A stretch of DNA of 64,000 nucleotides from assembly GCF_001439815.1 (NCBI RefSeq), contig NZ_JYLM01000003.1, forward strand, positions 434,001 through 498,000. The letters run 5' to 3'. Shown one piece after another: positions 26,954 to 35,889 of the stretch (its first letter is position 1; every line of letters starts with the position of its first letter). A model generated the notes under the pieces. It searched no databases. It was not told where the DNA came from and worked only from the letters and a program-made list of their open reading frames with translations. The stretch is from Pseudomonas orientalis. Lineage in GTDB: Bacteria > Pseudomonadota > Gammaproteobacteria > Pseudomonadales > Pseudomonadaceae. The translations under genes were made by a program, and so were the position numbers.

Positions 26954-27211
26954 AATGTGGGAGGGGCTTGCCCCCGATAACGGTGCATCAGCCAATGAAT
27001 CTGTTCGCTGACACACTGCAATCGGGGGCAAGCCCTAATGCCAGTCAGTTAAGGCTTTTTGTAGGAGCGAGCTTGCTCGCGAAAAACGCCAACGATAACG
27101 CGTGCTTTCTGAATGAACGCGGTGCCTGTGATTTTTTCGCGAGCAAGCTCGCTCCTACAGATGGCGGTGCACGCTTAACTGACTGGCATTAGGGCAAGCC
27201 TCCTCCCACTG
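26954..27211. repeat. REP pair, family 1, split by an insertion
   Basis: The left arm (26954-27034) has the usual TGTGGGAGGGGCTTGCCCCC and the start of the inverted copy. The copy is interrupted at GGCAAGCC and resumes at 27193-27211 (GGCAAGCCTCCTCCCAC). The inserted DNA is described separately. Confidence 0.88.
27035..27192. mobile_element. 158-bp miniature inverted-repeat element carrying a family-2 REP pair
   Basis: Perfect 19-bp terminal inverted repeats (CTAATGCCAGTCAGTTAAG) at 27035-27053 and 27174-27192, flanked by an 8-bp direct repeat GGCAAGCC (27027-27034 and 27193-27200). It has no coding capacity. The inside is the GTAGGAGCGAGCTTGCTCGC REP pair also found alone at 33644 and 60845. 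This is the structure of a non-autonomous transposable element; the mobilising transposase is not in the window. Confidence 0.85.
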
Positions 27212-27222
27212 GATTCCCGTGC

Positions 27223-28440
27223 CTAGTTCAAGAAACCATCGGCGCGCAGCAGGGTTTCCAGGCAGTGTTCGGTGATGTGGTAGAACGCCTTGAGTTCCTG
27301 GATTTTCACCAACAGCTGCGCGTTGTCCAAAGGTTCGGCACGCTTGACCGCCAGGATCATCTTGTTCTTGTTGGTGTGCTCCAGCGAGATGAACTCGAAC
27401 ACCTTGGTCTCATACCCGCAGGCTTCGAGAAACAACGCACGCAAGCTGTCGGTGACCATTTCCGCCTGCTGGCCCAGGTGCAGGCCGTATTGCAGCATCG
27501 GCTTGAGCAGCGCCGGGCTCTGGATCTGCAGGCGAATCTGTTTATGGCAGCACGGCGAACACATGATGATCGACGCGCCGGAGCGGATGCCGGTGTGAAT
27601 CGCATAATCGGTGGCGATATCGCAGGCATGCAGGGCGATCATCACGTCCAGTTGGCTCGGCGCGACGCTGCGCACATCGCCGCACTTGAACACCAGCCCC
27701 GGGTGTTCCAGTCGCGCGGCCGCTTCGTTGCACAGGGTGACCATGTCCTGGCGCAACTCGACACCGGTCACTTCACCTTCGGCCTTGAGCGTATTGCGCA
27801 GGTAGTCGTGGATCGCGAACGTGAGGTAGCCCTTGCCCGAGCCGAAATCGGCGACGCGCACCGGTTGGTCGAGCTGCAATGGCGACGACGTCAGCGCATG
27901 GCTGAACACTTCGATGAACTTGTTGATCTGCTTCCACTTGCGCGACATCGACGGGATCAGCGCCTGCCGGGCGTCGGTCACGCCCAGGTCGGCGAGGAAC
28001 GGCCGGCTCAGGTCGAGGAAGCGATTTTTCTCGCGGTTGTGCTCGGCCGAGGGCGCCTCGCGCAATTGCTGCGGCTTGCTTTTGAACAGCGAGCTTTTGT
28101 TCTTCTTGCTGTATTCCAGTTGAGCTTCGTCAGTCAGCGACAACAGGTGCGCATTCTTGAACGAGGCCGGCAACAGCTCGGCAATCGCCGCCACGCCGTC
28201 GGCCAGCGGCAGATTCTTGGTGATGTCGCGGGTCTTGTAGCGGTAGACGAAGGACAGGCAGGGCTGTTCCTTGACGGTGACCGCTTTGATGATCAGCCGC
28301 TGCAGTTCGGCTTCATCCCCGACGTACTTGGCCAGTACCAGCTTGATAAAGGCGTTCTGCGCCAGGCTTGCGTTCAGCAGTTCGATGAACTGGGCATGAT
28401 GATCCGGCGCAGGACTGGCGGATTGAGCGGTGACGGACAT
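27223..28440 (-). CDS. SAM-dependent methyltransferase (Methyltransf_32-like)
   Basis: 405 aa from ATG 28440. The N-terminal 170 residues are a family-specific domain. Then comes a class I methyltransferase core with motif I VADFGSGKGYLTFAI, an acidic motif II (EVTGVELRQ) and IALHACDIATDYAI. The CSPCCHKQIR motif is typical of the bacterial/eukaryotic METTL25/GSTCD-like group. Substrate unknown, possibly RNA or protein. Monocistronic, between REP elements. Confidence 0.82.
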   Translation of the reverse strand: MSVTAQSASPAPDHHAQFIELLNASLAQNAFIKLVLAKYVGDEAELQRLIIKAVTVKEQPCLSFVYRYKTRDITKNLPLADGVAAIAELLPASFKNAHLLSLTDEAQLEYSKKNKSSLFKSKPQQLREAPSAEHNREKNRFLDLSRPFLADLGVTDARQALIPSMSRKWKQINKFIEVFSHALTSSPLQLDQPVRVADFGSGKGYLTFAIHDYLRNTLKAEGEVTGVELRQDMVTLCNEAAARLEHPGLVFKCGDVRSVAPSQLDVMIALHACDIATDYAIHTGIRSGASIIMCSPCCHKQIRLQIQSPALLKPMLQYGLHLGQQAEMVTDSLRALFLEACGYETKVFEFISLEHTNKNKMILAVKRAEPLDNAQLLVKIQELKAFYHITEHCLETLLRADGFLN

Positions 28441-28550
28441 GAACAAAAACGCCTCGGGCAAAGAATGCCGGGCATTTTAGGGGGGATAACCGGCCAGGGC
28501 ACGGAGTTATTTGACCAGTGGTCAGTTCCAACAGCCAAAGCAGATCCAAA

Positions 28551-28582
28551 ATGTGGGAGGGGGCTTGCCCCCGATAGCGGTG
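28551..28582. repeat. Single REP, family 1
   Basis: ATGTGGGAGGGGGCTTGCCC followed by CCGATAGCGG; its inverted partner is degenerate (CCTCATCGGGGC at 28612-28625). Confidence 0.85.
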
Positions 28583-28731
28583 TGTCAGCCAGCTTATCTG
28601 TAGCTGACCTACCCTCATCGGGGCATAGGTATCTACACAAAACTTTGGTATGACGCCGACATGTGGCGAGGGAGCTAGCTCTCGTGGCGGCCTGTCACCG
28701 ACGATTACCCATCTGATACACCTCGGTCCAA

Positions 28732-28761
28732 ATGTGGGAGGGGGCTTGCCCCCGATGGCGG
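28732..28761. repeat. Single REP, family 1
   Basis: ATGTGGGAGGGGGCTTGCCC followed by CCGATGGCGG. With the REP at 29047 it brackets a conserved-looking block. Confidence 0.85.
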
Positions 28762-29046
28762 TCTCTAGGCCGGCCGGGATGCTGGATCAGACCGAGTACA
28801 TATCCATTATTTAGGTAACGGCCACTTAGGGTTCCGCTTTTACAGCGGCTCACTTTTGAAAAGCGCAAAAGTAAGCAAAACGCTCTTGCCCCACCACTCG
28901 GCACCTCGCTTAGGCTCGGTGTGCCCTCTCTCCGGCCAGCGTGGTTTAACGGGGCGCCTAAGATCAAAAGCCAGATCAAGATCAAGATCGACTCGCTCCG
29001 CATCGTAGTTACGGTTGAGCGCTACAGAGTTGGTAGATGCCTATGG
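28762..29046. other. Structured non-coding block between REPs
   Basis: 285 bases without a credible gene; a 102-codon minus-strand frame here runs into REP sequence. It holds hairpins: CACTTTTG...CGCAAAAGTAAG (about 28851-28877) and GGCACCTCGC...GGTGTGCC (about 28900-28925). From memory, very similar blocks recur in fluorescent Pseudomonas genomes, but I cannot confirm that here. Confidence 0.4.
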
Positions 29047-29074
29047 CCATCGGGGGCGAGCCCCCTCCCACATT
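29047..29074. repeat. Single REP, family 1 (inverted orientation)
   Basis: CATCGGGGGCGAGCCCCCTC followed by CCACATTT, opposite in orientation to the REP at 28732. Confidence 0.85.
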
Positions 29075-29093
29075 TAGAACTGTGTTGATCTGG

Positions 29094-29711
29094 TTATCCG
29101 AGTACGACCAGGCGATTGGGCAGCTCGTTGCGCGTCTGCGTCACCGGTACATGCACCTTGAGTAATTCACCACAGGCCTCGATGCAGGTAATGAACCCGG
29201 CCAGCGTCTGCCCCTGTTTCACCTGCTGGGTAAACGCCTTGACGATGGCGTCCCAACTACTGTCATCCAGGCGTTTGGAAATACCGTCATCGACGAGAAT
29301 TTCCACATAACGCTCCGCCTCGCTGACAAAAATCAGCACCCCGGTGCTGCCCAGCGTGTGGTGCAGGTTCTGTTCGAGGAACTGGCGGCGCGCCAGGTTC
29401 GAGGCGCGCCAATGGCGCACCGAACGGGGGATCAAACGGGTGGTGACCTTGGGCAAGCGAAACACCAGGCACAGCACAATAAAAGTCGCCCACTGCGCCA
29501 GCAACAAGGTGTACATGGTCAGGTAGCCCGACAAGTAATGCACCACGCCAGGCACCACCAACGCGATCAGGCTGGCCCACAGCAACGGGATGTAGGCGTA
29601 GTCATCGGCACGCGCCGCCAGCACCGTGACCAGTTCGGCGTCGGTCTGTTGCTCGACCCGGGCGATTGCCTCGGCCACTTGGCGCTGCTCGTGTTCAGTC
29701 AGTAATGCCAT
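29094..29711 (-). CDS. TPM domain protein (membrane-anchored)
   Basis: 205 aa from ATG 29711; the frame extends upstream as alanine-rich read-through of the GC-rich end of the previous gene. TPM domain with two central membrane helices (about 42-80). The second half has VLIFVSEAERYVEILVDDGI, typical of TPM_phosphatase-like domains. Third gene of a lemA-TPM-TPM unit, 31 bases after the previous gene. The members probably work together at the envelope, but the role is unproven. Confidence 0.85.
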   Translation of the reverse strand: MALLTEHEQRQVAEAIARVEQQTDAELVTVLAARADDYAYIPLLWASLIALVVPGVVHYLSGYLTMYTLLLAQWATFIVLCLVFRLPKVTTRLIPRSVRHWRASNLARRQFLEQNLHHTLGSTGVLIFVSEAERYVEILVDDGISKRLDDSSWDAIVKAFTQQVKQGQTLAGFITCIEACGELLKVHVPVTQTRNELPNRLVVLG

Positions 29712-29742
29712 GGTTGTAGATGCTCTATTTTCGTTATTGTCA

Positions 29743-30471
29743 TTACCAGCCGCCCGACGCCCCGCCGCCGCCAAAGCCCCCGCCGCCGCCGCGGAAACCA
29801 CCGCCACCGCCGCCCCCACCGCCGCCGCGTCCACTGCTGCTGAGGATCGCCAGCAAGATGGCGCCCACCGGCAGGCCCATGCGGTTGCACAGCCACAACA
29901 CGCCGATCAGCAGGACGAACAAACCGATGGAAAACCCGGGATTGTCCTTGGCGAAATTCGCCTCCGCCACATGGGCCGGCACCGCCAGCGGTTCACCGCC
30001 AACCACCTGGATCATCGCCGCGACACCGTCGCTGATGCCCTGGCTGAAATTGCCGGCCTTGAACTTGGGCGCGATCACCTGATTGATGATCACCCAGGAC
30101 TGCGCATCCGTCAGCACGCCTTCCAGGCCGTAGCCGACTTCGATACGCAATTTTCGCTCGTCGCGGGCGACCAGCAACAGCGCGCCGTTGTCCTTGCCCT
30201 TCTGGCCGATGCCCCACGCGCGGCCCAACTGATAACCGTAGTCCTCAATCGGCACGCCCTGCAGGTCGGGCACGGTGACCACCACAATCTGGTCACCGGA
30301 GGTCTGCTCCAGCGCCTGCAATTGCTGGGTCAGCTGCTCGCGCACCGCCGGGTCGATCATCTGGGCGTTGTCCACCACCCGCCCGGTCAAGGCCGGGAAG
30401 GTCAGGGCCGCCTGGGCCATGCCCACGCAACCCAGCAGCCACAGCGCCAGGCCTATCCGTAATAAACGCAT
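29743..30471 (-). CDS. TPM domain protein, YgcG type, with Gly-rich C-terminus
   Basis: 242 aa from ATG 30471 (GAGG 5 bases upstream). Signal peptide (to about 22), TPM domain (about 23-150: LTGRVVDNAQMIDPAVREQL, then DQIVVVTVPDLQG), one membrane helix (about 178-205), then a low-complexity GGGGGGFRGGGGGFGGGG tail. Matches the YgcG/DUF2207-like partner commonly found next to lemA. 18 bases downstream of lemA. Confidence 0.9.
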   Translation of the reverse strand: MRLLRIGLALWLLGCVGMAQAALTFPALTGRVVDNAQMIDPAVREQLTQQLQALEQTSGDQIVVVTVPDLQGVPIEDYGYQLGRAWGIGQKGKDNGALLLVARDERKLRIEVGYGLEGVLTDAQSWVIINQVIAPKFKAGNFSQGISDGVAAMIQVVGGEPLAVPAHVAEANFAKDNPGFSIGLFVLLIGVLWLCNRMGLPVGAILLAILSSSGRGGGGGGGGGGFRGGGGGFGGGGASGGW

Positions 30472-30489
30472 CGACACCTCAAGGCAGCG

Positions 30490-31101
30490 TTATTTGAACT
30501 TCACCTGCGGTGCCTTATCGGCATCGGCACTGGTGGCTTCAAACGTGGCGCGGATCGGCAAGTCGCTGTACATCACGCTGTGCCACAGGCGGCCCGGGAA
30601 CGTGCGGATCTCGGTGTTGTAGTTCTGCACGGCCTGGATAAAGTCGCGACGGGCCACGGCGATACGGTTTTCGGTGCCCTCAAGTTGCGATTGCAGGGCC
30701 AGGAAGTTCTGGTTGGCCTTCAGGTCCGGATAGCGCTCGGACACCACCATCAAACGGCTGAGTGCGCCGCTCAGGCCGTCCTGGGCCTGCTGGAACTGCT
30801 TGAGTTTTTCCGGGTTGTCGAGGGTGCTCGCATCCACCTGGATCGAGGTGGCCTTGGCCCGCGCTTCAATCACGGCGGTGAGCGTGTCCTGCTCATGGGC
30901 GGCGTAGCCCTTGACCACTTCCACCAGGTTGGGAATCAGGTCGGCACGGCGTTGGTACTGGTTCTGCACCTGGCCCCAGGCCGCCTTGGCCTGTTCGTCC
31001 AGGGTCGGGATGTTGTTGATGCCGCAACCGCTCAGCACGCTGCTGATCAATAACAGCGCCGCGGCTTTCAAGCCCCAGCGGTAACCTTGTGCTGCTTGCA
31101 T
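30490..31101 (-). CDS. lemA: LemA family lipoprotein
   Basis: 203 aa from ATG 31101 (AGGAG 8 bases upstream). Lipobox SVLSGC (Cys26) anchors it. The body is the LemA antiparallel helical bundle: YQRRADLIPNLVEVVKGYA, then ALQSQLEGTENRIAVARRDF and YNTEIRTFPG. Membrane-associated protein with its N-terminus outside; the biochemical role is unknown. This is the structural LemA family, not the GacS sensor kinase once also called LemA. First gene of the lemA-TPM-TPM operon, divergent from bglX. Confidence 0.92.
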   Translation of the reverse strand: MQAAQGYRWGLKAAALLLISSVLSGCGINNIPTLDEQAKAAWGQVQNQYQRRADLIPNLVEVVKGYAAHEQDTLTAVIEARAKATSIQVDASTLDNPEKLKQFQQAQDGLSGALSRLMVVSERYPDLKANQNFLALQSQLEGTENRIAVARRDFIQAVQNYNTEIRTFPGRLWHSVMYSDLPIRATFEATSADADKAPQVKFK

Positions 31102-31339
31102 GGTGTTTCTCCTGCCCAATCTGGATGGAATGTGATGACTAACCCTATAAACCACACGCTTGGGGCATAATCCGCCACCACTGGAATGCTTCGAGCCAAT
31201 CAGCTACAAAGATGCCCAGCGCGAAAAAGAGTTCAGAGTGTGCTGCATTTATCTGAACAACACCCGAACAACAATAGACGCTCCCCACATTTTGGCCGAT
31301 CAGCCTGACCGCTGTGCAGTGAGCCGAAAAAGGATATTC

Positions 31340-33631
31340 ATGAAGAAGCTGTGTTTGCTCGGCCTTGTTGCCACTCTGGCCAGCCACCCCGTATGGGCAG
31401 AAACAAAGCCTGCTGCGCTTAAAGACAAGGACGCCTTCGTCAGCGACCTGCTCAGGCAGATGACCCTCGATGAAAAGATCGGCCAGTTGCGCCTGATCAG
31501 CATCGGTCCGGAAATGCCCCGCGAGCTGATTCGCAAGGAAATCGCCGCCGGCCGCATCGGCGGCACCTTCAACTCCATCACCCGTCCGGAAAACCGCCCG
31601 ATGCAGGACGCGGCCATGCGCAGCCGCTTGAAAATCCCGATGTTCTTCGCCTACGACGTGATCCACGGCCATCGCACGATTTTCCCGATCAGCCTGGCCC
31701 TGGCCTCGAGCTGGGACATGGACGCCATCGGCCGCTCCGGGCGCATCGCCGCCCAGGAAGCCGCCGCCGACAGCCTCGACATCACTTTCGCGCCGATGGT
31801 CGACATCTCCCGTGACCCGCGCTGGGGCCGCACCTCTGAAGGCTTCGGCGAAGATACTTATTTGGTGTCGCGCATTGCCGAAGTCATGGTCAAGGCGTTC
31901 CAGGGCGCCAGCGCCGCGAACGCCGACAGCATCATGGCCAGCGTCAAGCACTTCGCCCTGTACGGCGCGGTGGAAGGCGGGCGCGACTACAACGTGGTCG
32001 ACATGAGCCCGGTCAAGATGTACCAGGATTACCTGCCGCCCTACCACGCGGCGATCAAGGCCGGTTCCGGCGGCGTGATGGTGGCGCTCAATTCGATCAA
32101 TGGCGTGCCCGCCACCGCCAACACCTGGCTGATGAACGACCTGCTGCGCAAGGACTGGGGCTTCAAGGGCCTGGCCGTGAGCGACCACGGCGCGATCTTC
32201 GAACTGATCAAGCACGGCGTGGCCAAGGACGGGCGTGAAGCCGCCAAGCTGGCGATCAAGGCCGGCATCGACATGAGCATGAACGACACGTTGTACGGCA
32301 AGGAACTGCCGGGGCTGCTCAAGTCCGGCGAGATCGAACAGAGCGACATCGACAACGCCGTGCGCGAAGTGCTCGGCGCCAAGTACGACATGGGCCTGTT
32401 CAAGGACCCTTACCTGCGCATCGGCAAGGCCGAGGACGATCCGGCCGACACTTATGCCGACAGCCGCCTGCACCGCGCCGACGCCCGTGACATCGCCCGT
32501 CGCAGCCTGGTGCTGTTGAAGAACCACAACGACACCCTGCCGCTGAAAAAATCCGCGACCATCGCGCTGGTCGGCCCGCTGGCCAAGGCTCCGATCGACA
32601 TGATGGGCAGTTGGGCCGCAGCCGGTAAGCCGGAACAGTCGGTGACCCTGCTTGACGGCATGAACGCCGTGATCGGCGAAAAGGGCAAAGTGATCTATGC
32701 CCGCGGCGCCAACATCACCGGCGACAAGGCGGTGCTCGACTACCTCAACTTCCTCAACTTCGATGCCCCGGAAGTGGTGGATGACCCGCGCCCGGCCCAG
32801 GTGCTGATTGATGAAGCGGTGAAGGCTGCAAAGAATGCTGACGTAATCGTCGCGGCCGTGGGCGAGTCCCGTGGCATGTCCCACGAGTCGTCGAGCCGCA
32901 CCGACCTGAACATCCCGCAAAGCCAGCGCGACCTGATCAAGGCCCTCAAGGCCACCGGCAAGCCGTTGGTGCTGGTGCTGATGAACGGCCGGCCGCTGTC
33001 GATTCTCGAAGAGAACCAACAGGCTGACGCGATCCTGGAAACCTGGTTCTCCGGGACCGAAGGCGGCAACGCCATCGCCGACGTGCTGTTCGGTGACTAC
33101 AACCCGTCGGGCAAGCTGCCGATCACCTTCCCACGCTCCGTGGGGCAGATTCCCACTTACTACAACCACCTGAGCATCGGCCGTCCGTTCACGCCGGGCA
33201 AGCCGGGCAACTACACCTCGCAGTACTTCGATGACACCACAGGTCCCCTGTTCCCGTTTGGCTATGGCCTGAGCTACACCACGTTCGGCCTGTCGGACAT
33301 GGCGCTGTCGTCCACCACCCTGAACAAGACCGGCAAGCTCGACGCCAGCGTCACCGTGAAGAACACCGGCAAGGTCGATGGCGAAACCGTGGTGCAGTTG
33401 TATATCCAGGACGTGGCCGGCTCGATGATCCGCCCGGTGAAAGAGCTGAAGAACTTCCAGAAAGTCATGCTCAAGGCCGGTGAAGAACGCACCTTGCATT
33501 TCACTATCACTGAGGAAGATTTGAAGTTCTATAACGCCCAGCTCAAGTTCGCCGCCGAGCCGGGTGAGTTCAATGTGCAGATCGGGCTGGACTCCCAGGA
33601 TGTGCAGCAGCAGAGCTTCGAGCTACTTTGA
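31340..33631 (+). CDS. bglX: Periplasmic beta-glucosidase, GH3
   Basis: 763 aa from ATG 31340 (AGGA upstream); close to E. coli BglX (765). Signal peptide 1-20 (SHPVWAE). GH3 N-terminal barrel with the nucleophile Asp282 in GLAVSDHGAI and the substrate segment SVKHFALYGAVEGGRDYN. Then the C-terminal GH3 sandwich and a fibronectin III-like domain (about 660-763: VTVKNTGKVDGETVVQLYI). Hydrolyses beta-linked glucose from the non-reducing end of oligosaccharides in the periplasm. Confidence 0.95.
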   Translation: MKKLCLLGLVATLASHPVWAETKPAALKDKDAFVSDLLRQMTLDEKIGQLRLISIGPEMPRELIRKEIAAGRIGGTFNSITRPENRPMQDAAMRSRLKIPMFFAYDVIHGHRTIFPISLALASSWDMDAIGRSGRIAAQEAAADSLDITFAPMVDISRDPRWGRTSEGFGEDTYLVSRIAEVMVKAFQGASAANADSIMASVKHFALYGAVEGGRDYNVVDMSPVKMYQDYLPPYHAAIKAGSGGVMVALNSINGVPATANTWLMNDLLRKDWGFKGLAVSDHGAIFELIKHGVAKDGREAAKLAIKAGIDMSMNDTLYGKELPGLLKSGEIEQSDIDNAVREVLGAKYDMGLFKDPYLRIGKAEDDPADTYADSRLHRADARDIARRSLVLLKNHNDTLPLKKSATIALVGPLAKAPIDMMGSWAAAGKPEQSVTLLDGMNAVIGEKGKVIYARGANITGDKAVLDYLNFLNFDAPEVVDDPRPAQVLIDEAVKAAKNADVIVAAVGESRGMSHESSSRTDLNIPQSQRDLIKALKATGKPLVLVLMNGRPLSILEENQQADAILETWFSGTEGGNAIADVLFGDYNPSGKLPITFPRSVGQIPTYYNHLSIGRPFTPGKPGNYTSQYFDDTTGPLFPFGYGLSYTTFGLSDMALSSTTLNKTGKLDASVTVKNTGKVDGETVVQLYIQDVAGSMIRPVKELKNFQKVMLKAGEERTLHFTITEEDLKFYNAQLKFAAEPGEFNVQIGLDSQDVQQQSFELL

Positions 33632-33643
33632 TCTAAGGCTGTA

Positions 33644-33743
33644 TGTAGGAGCGAGCTTGCTCGCGAAAAACTCACAAACGCCGCGTTCATTCAGAAAGCC
33701 CGCGTTATCGTTGACGTTTTTCGCGAGCAAGCTCGCTCCTACA
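33644..33743. repeat. REP pair, family 2
   Basis: TGTAGGAGCGAGCTTGCTCG and its inverted copy CGAGCAAGCTCGCTCCTACA enclose about 60 bases (AAAAACTCACAAACGCC...). Same core as inside the element at 27035, but without its terminal repeats. Confidence 0.92.
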
Positions 33744-33762
33744 TTTGATTGAGGTGATTCGA

Positions 33763-34920
33763 CTAGCCGCGTCGGTCCAGCAGATTGACCACCAACCGAT
33801 CAATCCACCCCCACACCCGCTGCTTCACCCGCCGCCACAATGGCCGCGCCTTCCACGCCTCCAGGCTGACCGCCTGGCTTTGCGCAAAATCACGTTCGAA
33901 ACTGCCCGCCACCGCCTGCGTCAACTCAGGGTCCAGCGCTTCCAGGTTGGCTTCCAGATTGAAGCGCAGATTCCAGTGGTCGAAATTGCACGAGCCAATA
34001 CTGACCCAGTCATCCACCAGCACCATCTTCAGGTGCAAAAAGCACGGCTGGTATTCAAAGATCTGCACGCCTGAACGCAGCAGACGCGGGTAATAACGGT
34101 GCCCGGCATAGCGCACCGACGGGTGATCGGTGCGCGGGCCGGTGAGCAGCAAACGCACATCCACACCGCGCCCGGCCGCCCGGCGCAAGGCGCGGCGCAC
34201 GCTCCAGGTCGGAAGAAAGTACGGCGTCGCCAGCCAGATGCGCCCTTTGCTGCTGTTCAAGGCGCGGATCAGCGATTGCAAAATATCCCGGTGCTGCCGG
34301 GCGTCGGCATACGCCACACGACCAAGCCCCGGCCCGGTGGCAGGCACCTTGGGCAAGCGCGGCAAACCGAAATGGGTCGCCGGTTTCCATTCCCGACGTG
34401 CCGCATTGGCGTGCCACTGGCGGTCGAACAGGGCCTGCCAGTCCAGCACCAGCGGGCCGCTGATCTGCACCATCACTTCATGCCAGTCGGCCGTGTCGTG
34501 TCCAGGCGTCCAGAATTCATCGGTAACGCCGGTCCCGCCGATCACCGCGACGGCCTGGTCGATCAGCAGCAGCTTGCGGTGGTCGCGGTACAGGTTGCGC
34601 ATCCAGCGGCGCCAGTTCAGGCGATTATAGAAACGCAGCTGCACACCCGCGTCGGTCAACCGCTTGCGCAACCCGAGGGTAAACGCCAGGCTGCCGTAAT
34701 CATCGAACAAGCAGCGCACCTGCACCCCGCGCTCGGCCGCGAGCACCAGCGCCTGCACCATCGCTTCGGCACAGGCCCCGGCTTCCACCAGGTACAACTC
34801 AAGATCCACTTGCCGCTCGGCGCGGGCGATGCCCACCAGCATCTGCGGGAAAAAATTCGGTCCGTCGATCAACAACTCGAAACGGTTGGCGCTGCGCCAC
34901 GGGAACACCGCGCCGCCCAT
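33763..34920 (-). CDS. clsB: Cardiolipin synthase-like phospholipase D family protein (ClsB type)
   Basis: 385 aa. Two HKD motifs: DHRKLLLIDQAVAVIGGTG (about 117-135) and HLKMVLVDDWVSIGSCNFD (about 300-318), the second with the usual asparagine. No N-terminal membrane helices, as in ClsB/YbhO rather than ClsA. Expected to join phosphatidyl groups to make cardiolipin at the inner membrane. It begins 1 base after the yceI-like stop, so the two are co-transcribed. Confidence 0.85.
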   Translation of the reverse strand: MGGAVFPWRSANRFELLIDGPNFFPQMLVGIARAERQVDLELYLVEAGACAEAMVQALVLAAERGVQVRCLFDDYGSLAFTLGLRKRLTDAGVQLRFYNRLNWRRWMRNLYRDHRKLLLIDQAVAVIGGTGVTDEFWTPGHDTADWHEVMVQISGPLVLDWQALFDRQWHANAARREWKPATHFGLPRLPKVPATGPGLGRVAYADARQHRDILQSLIRALNSSKGRIWLATPYFLPTWSVRRALRRAAGRGVDVRLLLTGPRTDHPSVRYAGHRYYPRLLRSGVQIFEYQPCFLHLKMVLVDDWVSIGSCNFDHWNLRFNLEANLEALDPELTQAVAGSFERDFAQSQAVSLEAWKARPLWRRVKQRVWGWIDRLVVNLLDRRG

Positions 34921-34921
34921 G

Positions 34922-35503
34922 TCAGCGCGCCGTAAAGATCAGTACCGCACCCACCGGCACCGACAAACTGATCGACTTCAACCCCGCCGCTTTGCGCAGC
35001 GCCGCCACACCGGGCTGCAGCTCGAAATCCTCGGCGCGCACCACCACCGGCTCCAGGGTCACGACCTGAAAGCGCCGATCATCCAGACGCGTGGCCAGCA
35101 GCTCGGCGTTGTAGGTGTGGGTCTTGCCATGCAAGGTGATGCTCAGCGGCAGGCGCAATTCCAATTGCGCGCCGGACGCCAGATCATTGATCGGCTGCAG
35201 GTTGATCTGGGTGCTGATCAACGCTTCGGGAAACTGCTTGATCTCGAACAACTGCTTACGCATACGCTCGTCACGCAGCGGGATGCCACTGTTGATCGAC
35301 TCCAGCTCCACCTGCACCTGCGCCGCACCCTGGCTGTCGACCTTGCCGTGCAGCACCAGGAAGCGGTGCACTTCGGCTATTTCAGTATTTTTAGTGGTGA
35401 CGAAGGACAGACGTGAAGATTCGTTATCCAGATACCAGTCGGCGTGGGCAGGCACGGTGGCACAGGTCAGCAATGCGAAGACCAAAGGTTTGAGATTGAA
35501 CAT
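34922..35503 (-). CDS. YceI family periplasmic protein
   Basis: 193 aa with signal peptide 1-21 (TVPAHA). Lipocalin-like YceI domain: WYLDNESSRLSFVTTKNTEI at the start, then FPEALISTQINLQP and LPLSITLHGKTHTYNAELL. Family members bind isoprenoid or amphiphilic ligands; the ligand here is unknown. Co-transcribed with clsB. Confidence 0.9.
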   Translation of the reverse strand: MFNLKPLVFALLTCATVPAHADWYLDNESSRLSFVTTKNTEIAEVHRFLVLHGKVDSQGAAQVQVELESINSGIPLRDERMRKQLFEIKQFPEALISTQINLQPINDLASGAQLELRLPLSITLHGKTHTYNAELLATRLDDRRFQVVTLEPVVVRAEDFELQPGVAALRKAAGLKSISLSVPVGAVLIFTAR

Positions 35504-35568
35504 AGAGGCTCATGGGGCAAAAAATCTGGATGAACCTTAAGCGCAATCTCACGAACGGCGCAAATCCA

Positions 35569-35659
35569 ATGTGGGAGGGGGCTTGCCCCCGATGACGGTG
35601 GATCAGCAACACATCCAGTGACTGACACTCTGCCATCGGGGGCAAGCCCCCTCCCACAT
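35569..35659. repeat. REP pair, family 1
   Basis: ATGTGGGAGGGGGCTTGCCC(CCGATGACGG) and its inverted copy, about 45 bases apart. Confidence 0.92.
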
Positions 35660-35677
35660 AGGTCCTGTGGTGACTTT

Positions 35678-35863
35678 CTAGGCCAATGCCCGCTGCACTT
35701 CGCGCAATGTATGCTCCAGGCCGGCCATGTGCAGATTTAACACTCGCTCAACCAGCGCCTAATGCATCGAACAGTGCAGCCCCATGCCGCCCAAGCCGAA
35801 AATTTACGCAGCGATATCTCGCGCACGTACGACATCACAGATATGCTCTTCAGCCTCCGAGAA
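35678..35863 (-). pseudogene. C-terminal remnant of a regulator, probably GntR/FCD type
   Basis: One minus-strand frame reads EAEEHICDVVRARDIAA, stop, IFGLGGMGLHCSMH, stop, ALVERVLNLHMAGLEHTLRE, then a natural-looking end (VQRALA, stop at 35678). The first and last segments resemble the helical C-terminal (FCD) domain of GntR-family regulators. Two internal stops and no N-terminal DNA-binding domain mean it is dead. Family call is tentative. Confidence 0.4.
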
Positions 35864-35889
35864 GGAACACTAAAGAAAAGGACGAAACT

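Noticed and set aside
28695..29003. 102-codon minus-strand frame in the REP-rich gap
   Set aside because: It reads through a REP element and has no plausible ribosome site; treated as repeat-derived sequence.
31145..33499. 784-codon open frame antisense to bglX
   Set aside because: Composition (His/Ala/Val/Gly-rich) is typical of a shadow frame in GC-rich DNA; the plus-strand GH3 protein has all family motifs.
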